A stretch of DNA of 7,396 nucleotides, taken from assembly GCA_036272735.1 (NCBI GenBank), contig DATAYF010000188.1, positions 1-7,396 of the forward strand. The letters are read 5' to 3'. A program made the position numbers and the translations under genes. Source of the DNA: DATAYF01 sp036272735 (lineage in GTDB: Bacteria; Chloroflexota; Ktedonobacteria; Ktedonobacterales; Ktedonobacteraceae). Below the pieces are notes generated by a model that was given only the letters and a program-made list of their open reading frames with translations, ran no database searches and was not told the origin of the DNA. This document shows positions 5,538-7,396 of the stretch, piece by piece. How positions within the stretch are numbered: position 1 is the first letter of the stretch; every line of letters starts with the position of its first letter.

Positions 5538-7396
5538 ACGGCCCTGCGACAAAACAAGAGTGGCAGGAAGGGGCAGGGGGATTGTTGTTGCTGGCGGCTG
5601 TCCACGAAACCAACCTTCTCTCCCAGTTGGAAGCAGCGCTGCCAGCCAAACAGTGCAGTTCAGGTAGACGCCAGTCCTCATCACAACGTCTTTTCGACCC
5701 GCAACAGGCGCTCTTACTCACCCTCTTGTTTTTGCCGGTGGTAGGACTCCACCGTTTCTGGGATTTACGCAGCTATACGGGGCGGGAACTTGTCTTGCTG
5801 ACTAATCGGTCGCGCCCCTACAGTTATCGTCACACTGAACGCTTTCTCCTGAAGCTTTCGCAACTTGATGGAGATCACGCTCTAACCGATGCCTTGGTCT
5901 GTTGGGCGGCCTCCTTGTGGCATGCAGTTGATGCAACGCAAAATGCCTCCTCATCTCATTTTTACCTGGATGGCCATCGCAAGCCCGTCTACACCCAAAC
6001 CTTGATTCCGCGAGGGCTGATCGGTCGCTCGGGCAAAATCTTGAGCTGCCGGGCGTTGACGCTGCTGCATGATGAGCAGGGCCATCCACGGCTTCCCACA
6101 ACCCACCGCGGCGATTTGCATCTGACCGCCGGTATTCCTTCCATACTGACCCGTTGTGAACAAGCGACCGAAGCGCTTCATCTGACCAATCTCGTGGTGG
6201 ATCGTGAGGCCATGGCAGCGGAATTTCTCGCGCAGTTACAAGCTCAAGGACGTACTCTGACTACCATCCTCAAGACGAACCAGTACGTTGGACTCGACTC
6301 GTTCAGCAACGTCGGAGTGTTCGTTCCCCTCACGGTGGATCGCCGGGGCACAATACTCCGTGAGGTCGCTCCCGCTCAATTTCTGCTGGCTCGTCCCGAT
6401 CAGGATGAGGAACCGCTCAGACTCACGGTAGCGTTGATCCGTGACTTGCGCAAAGAAGTGCCCTGTGCTCCTTCAGAAGAGGATCTTCCCCGCGCCTGGT
6501 GGGACGACATCAGACAGGAAGAGGTCGCCTGGTGGCAAGAAGGCTGGCAGGCAACCCCTGCTCCTGCTTCTGCGAGCGAACCGAAACTCATTCCCATCGT
6601 GACAACGACTAAGCAGATCGATGCGCTTGCCCTTGCCCAGACCTACATCCATCGGTGGCCCACCCAAGAGAATGTGATCAAAGACTGGCTTCTGCCTCTC
6701 GGTCTGGACATCAATCACGGTTTTGCCAAGACGCCTGTGGTCAACTCGAAGGTGAACAAAAAACGGGAGGCATGGGAGAAACGGCTGGCGAATGTCCAAC
6801 GCTGGGGGGAGGCTGCGCGGGTGAAAGCGCATCGCGCCAGCGCTCTGTCCACGAAATTGTGGAAGCAAACCAAGGAGCGCAGTGAACAATTGTATCGCGC
6901 GCTCAATGAACGGACCTGGGAACTGGAAGCTCAAGGGATGAGTTCCTATCAACTGCGAGCGGAAAGTAAAAAGCTGAAAGCTGAGGTGGATGCCGAGTTA
7001 GAGCCGTTGTGGCAGCGCGTCGCTCGCATCAGAGAGAACAGCCACTGGGAAAGCACCAAGCATGAACGGTATTGTCGCGAACAGCGGGAACTCTTACGTG
7101 CTCTAGAGGATCTCGCAGCCAATGAACGCCTGATGTACGAACTGGATAACCGCAAAGATCAGATTATGACAGTCTGCAAGCTCGCATTAGCGAACTTGGC
7201 GATGTGGGTCCGGGATCGTTTCTTTCCTTCCACCTATACACATGCCACATGGCAGCGTCTCCAGCCATTTTTTCGGTTACCAGGTCGCATCCAGTGGGAC
7301 CATGAGGCCGTCCACGTCACCCTACGTCCGTTCAACAATCGACAACTCACGCGCGATCTGCTTGCCGTTTGTCAGCGCGGCAACGAGATTCAGCCA
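5519..7396 (+). CDS. DDE transposase, IS4-like catalytic core (3' end outside the window)
   Basis: An uninterrupted frame of 626 codons from ATG 5519 to the last base. The catalytic triad is probably Asp151 (FYLDGHRKP), Asp228 (LVVDREA) and Glu384 (YIHRWPTQENVIKDW). The last resembles the Y-R-E-K signature of IS4-related enzymes, with Tyr376, Arg379, Glu384 and Lys388. The 156-residue gap between Asp228 and Glu384 suits an inserted beta-rich domain. Residues about 405-520 are charged, Leu- and Glu-rich and probably coiled coil. The conserved-looking ending NRKDQIMTVCKLALANLAMW precedes RFFPSTYTHATWQRLQPFF. The ATG has only a weak ribosome-binding site. It overlaps the helix-turn-helix frame by 19 bases, so synthesis by -1 frameshifting or coupled translation is likely. 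The catalytic part shows no stop or missing key residue. The enzyme cuts and joins element ends. Confidence 0.8.
   Translation, partial: MYEKKLNGPATKQEWQEGAGGLLLLAAVHETNLLSQLEAALPAKQCSSGRRQSSSQRLFDPQQALLLTLLFLPVVGLHRFWDLRSYTGRELVLLTNRSRPYSYRHTERFLLKLSQLDGDHALTDALVCWAASLWHAVDATQNASSSHFYLDGHRKPVYTQTLIPRGLIGRSGKILSCRALTLLHDEQGHPRLPTTHRGDLHLTAGIPSILTRCEQATEALHLTNLVVDREAMAAEFLAQLQAQGRTLTTILKTNQYVGLDSFSNVGVFVPLTVDRRGTILREVAPAQFLLARPDQDEEPLRLTVALIRDLRKEVPCAPSEEDLPRAWWDDIRQEEVAWWQEGWQATPAPASASEPKLIPIVTTTKQIDALALAQTYIHRWPTQENVIKDWLLPLGLDINHGFAKTPVVNSKVNKKREAWEKRLANVQRWGEAARVKAHRASALSTKLWKQTKERSEQLYRALNERTWELEAQGMSSYQLRAESKKLKAEVDAELEPLWQRVARIRENSHWESTKHERYCREQRELLRALEDLAANERLMYELDNRKDQIMTVCKLALANLAMWVRDRFFPSTYTHATWQRLQPFFRLPGRIQWDHEAVHVTLRPFNNRQLTRDLLAVCQRGNEIQP
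5526..5578 (+). promoter_or_regulatory. Candidate -1 frameshift signal: A8 run plus stem-loop
   Basis: The run of eight A (5526-5533) is read AAA AAA AAC in the upstream frame, just before its TGA stop. A slip of one base back leads directly into the transposase frame (AAA CTG AAC). Eight bases later, CCCTGC (5542-5547) can pair with GCAGGG (5573-5578), which would place a stem at the usual distance of a stimulator. The stem is only 6 bp with a 25-base loop, so its strength is uncertain. The A-run alone is a known effective slip site in insertion sequences. Confidence 0.55.

Larger units (their letters stand above)
4981..7396 (+). mobile_element. Insertion sequence, left part (cut by the window edge)
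   Basis: The element comprises the end-like motif at 4981-5001, an untranslated leader of about 156 bases, a helix-turn-helix frame (5158-5537) and an overlapping DDE transposase frame (5519 onward). The two-frame layout with an A-run in the overlap is typical of insertion sequences that make their transposase by -1 frameshifting. The left boundary is an estimate from the repeat motif, and no target duplication can be checked without the right end. The family is not assigned: the catalytic region resembles IS4-related transposases with a loosened Y-R-E-K signature. Confidence 0.75.

Noticed and set aside
5034..5684. 216-codon minus-strand frame over the start of the insertion sequence
   Set aside because: Shadow of the helix-turn-helix and transposase frames. 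The + strand gives recognisable domain features while this one is Arg/Ser/Pro-rich without motifs.

Overview
The window looks like a chromosomal stretch from a Chloroflexota bacterium of the Ktedonobacteria type. This rests on moderate GC, a TPM-domain protein with a glycine-rich tail, a long M3 oligoendopeptidase, a short luciferase-like oxidoreductase and abundant insertion-sequence material. The taxonomic guess is inference from gene style, not from a marker gene. All recognisable protein genes lie on the + strand. They are separated by gaps of several hundred bases that are rich in inverted repeats, so there is no obvious operon.

Layout: (1) A luciferase-like flavin or F420 oxidoreductase (267-1028). 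It is flanked at 104-120 and 1213-1229 by a 17-bp direct repeat that resembles a minus-strand tRNA T-arm. (2) A gap of 577 bases with a large imperfect hairpin and a degenerate tRNA-Phe-like remnant. (3) A secreted, membrane-anchored TPM-domain protein (1606-2427), followed by a very strong bidirectional terminator (2652-2710). (4) About 520 bases with no confident gene, holding an 18-bp perfect palindrome and a nest of inverted repeats. (5) A complete cytosolic M3-family zinc oligoendopeptidase (3230-4942). (6) The left part of an insertion sequence. Its upstream frame (5158-5537) is a helix-turn-helix protein broken by an apparent frameshift. Its downstream frame (5519 to beyond the right edge) is a large DDE transposase, open to the end of the window.

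Two patterns deserve attention. First, the transposase frames overlap at an A8 run followed, after 8 nt, by a potential stem-loop, which is the layout of a programmed -1 frameshift. Second, a motif of 17-21 bp (core GCTTATCCAGAACTCAC) occurs three times around the oligoendopeptidase gene: inverted at 3050-3070, and direct at 3187-3203 and 4981-5001. The outer copies form an inverted-repeat pair enclosing the peptidase. The inner copy makes a possible MITE-like unit of about 154 bp just upstream of its ribosome-binding site. I read these as insertion-sequence ends or derivatives, but this window cannot show on which side of each end the element lies.

I see no CRISPR array, riboswitch, intact tRNA or defence system. 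The genes do not form an evident common pathway; the shared theme is mobile-element activity around isolated housekeeping or accessory genes.
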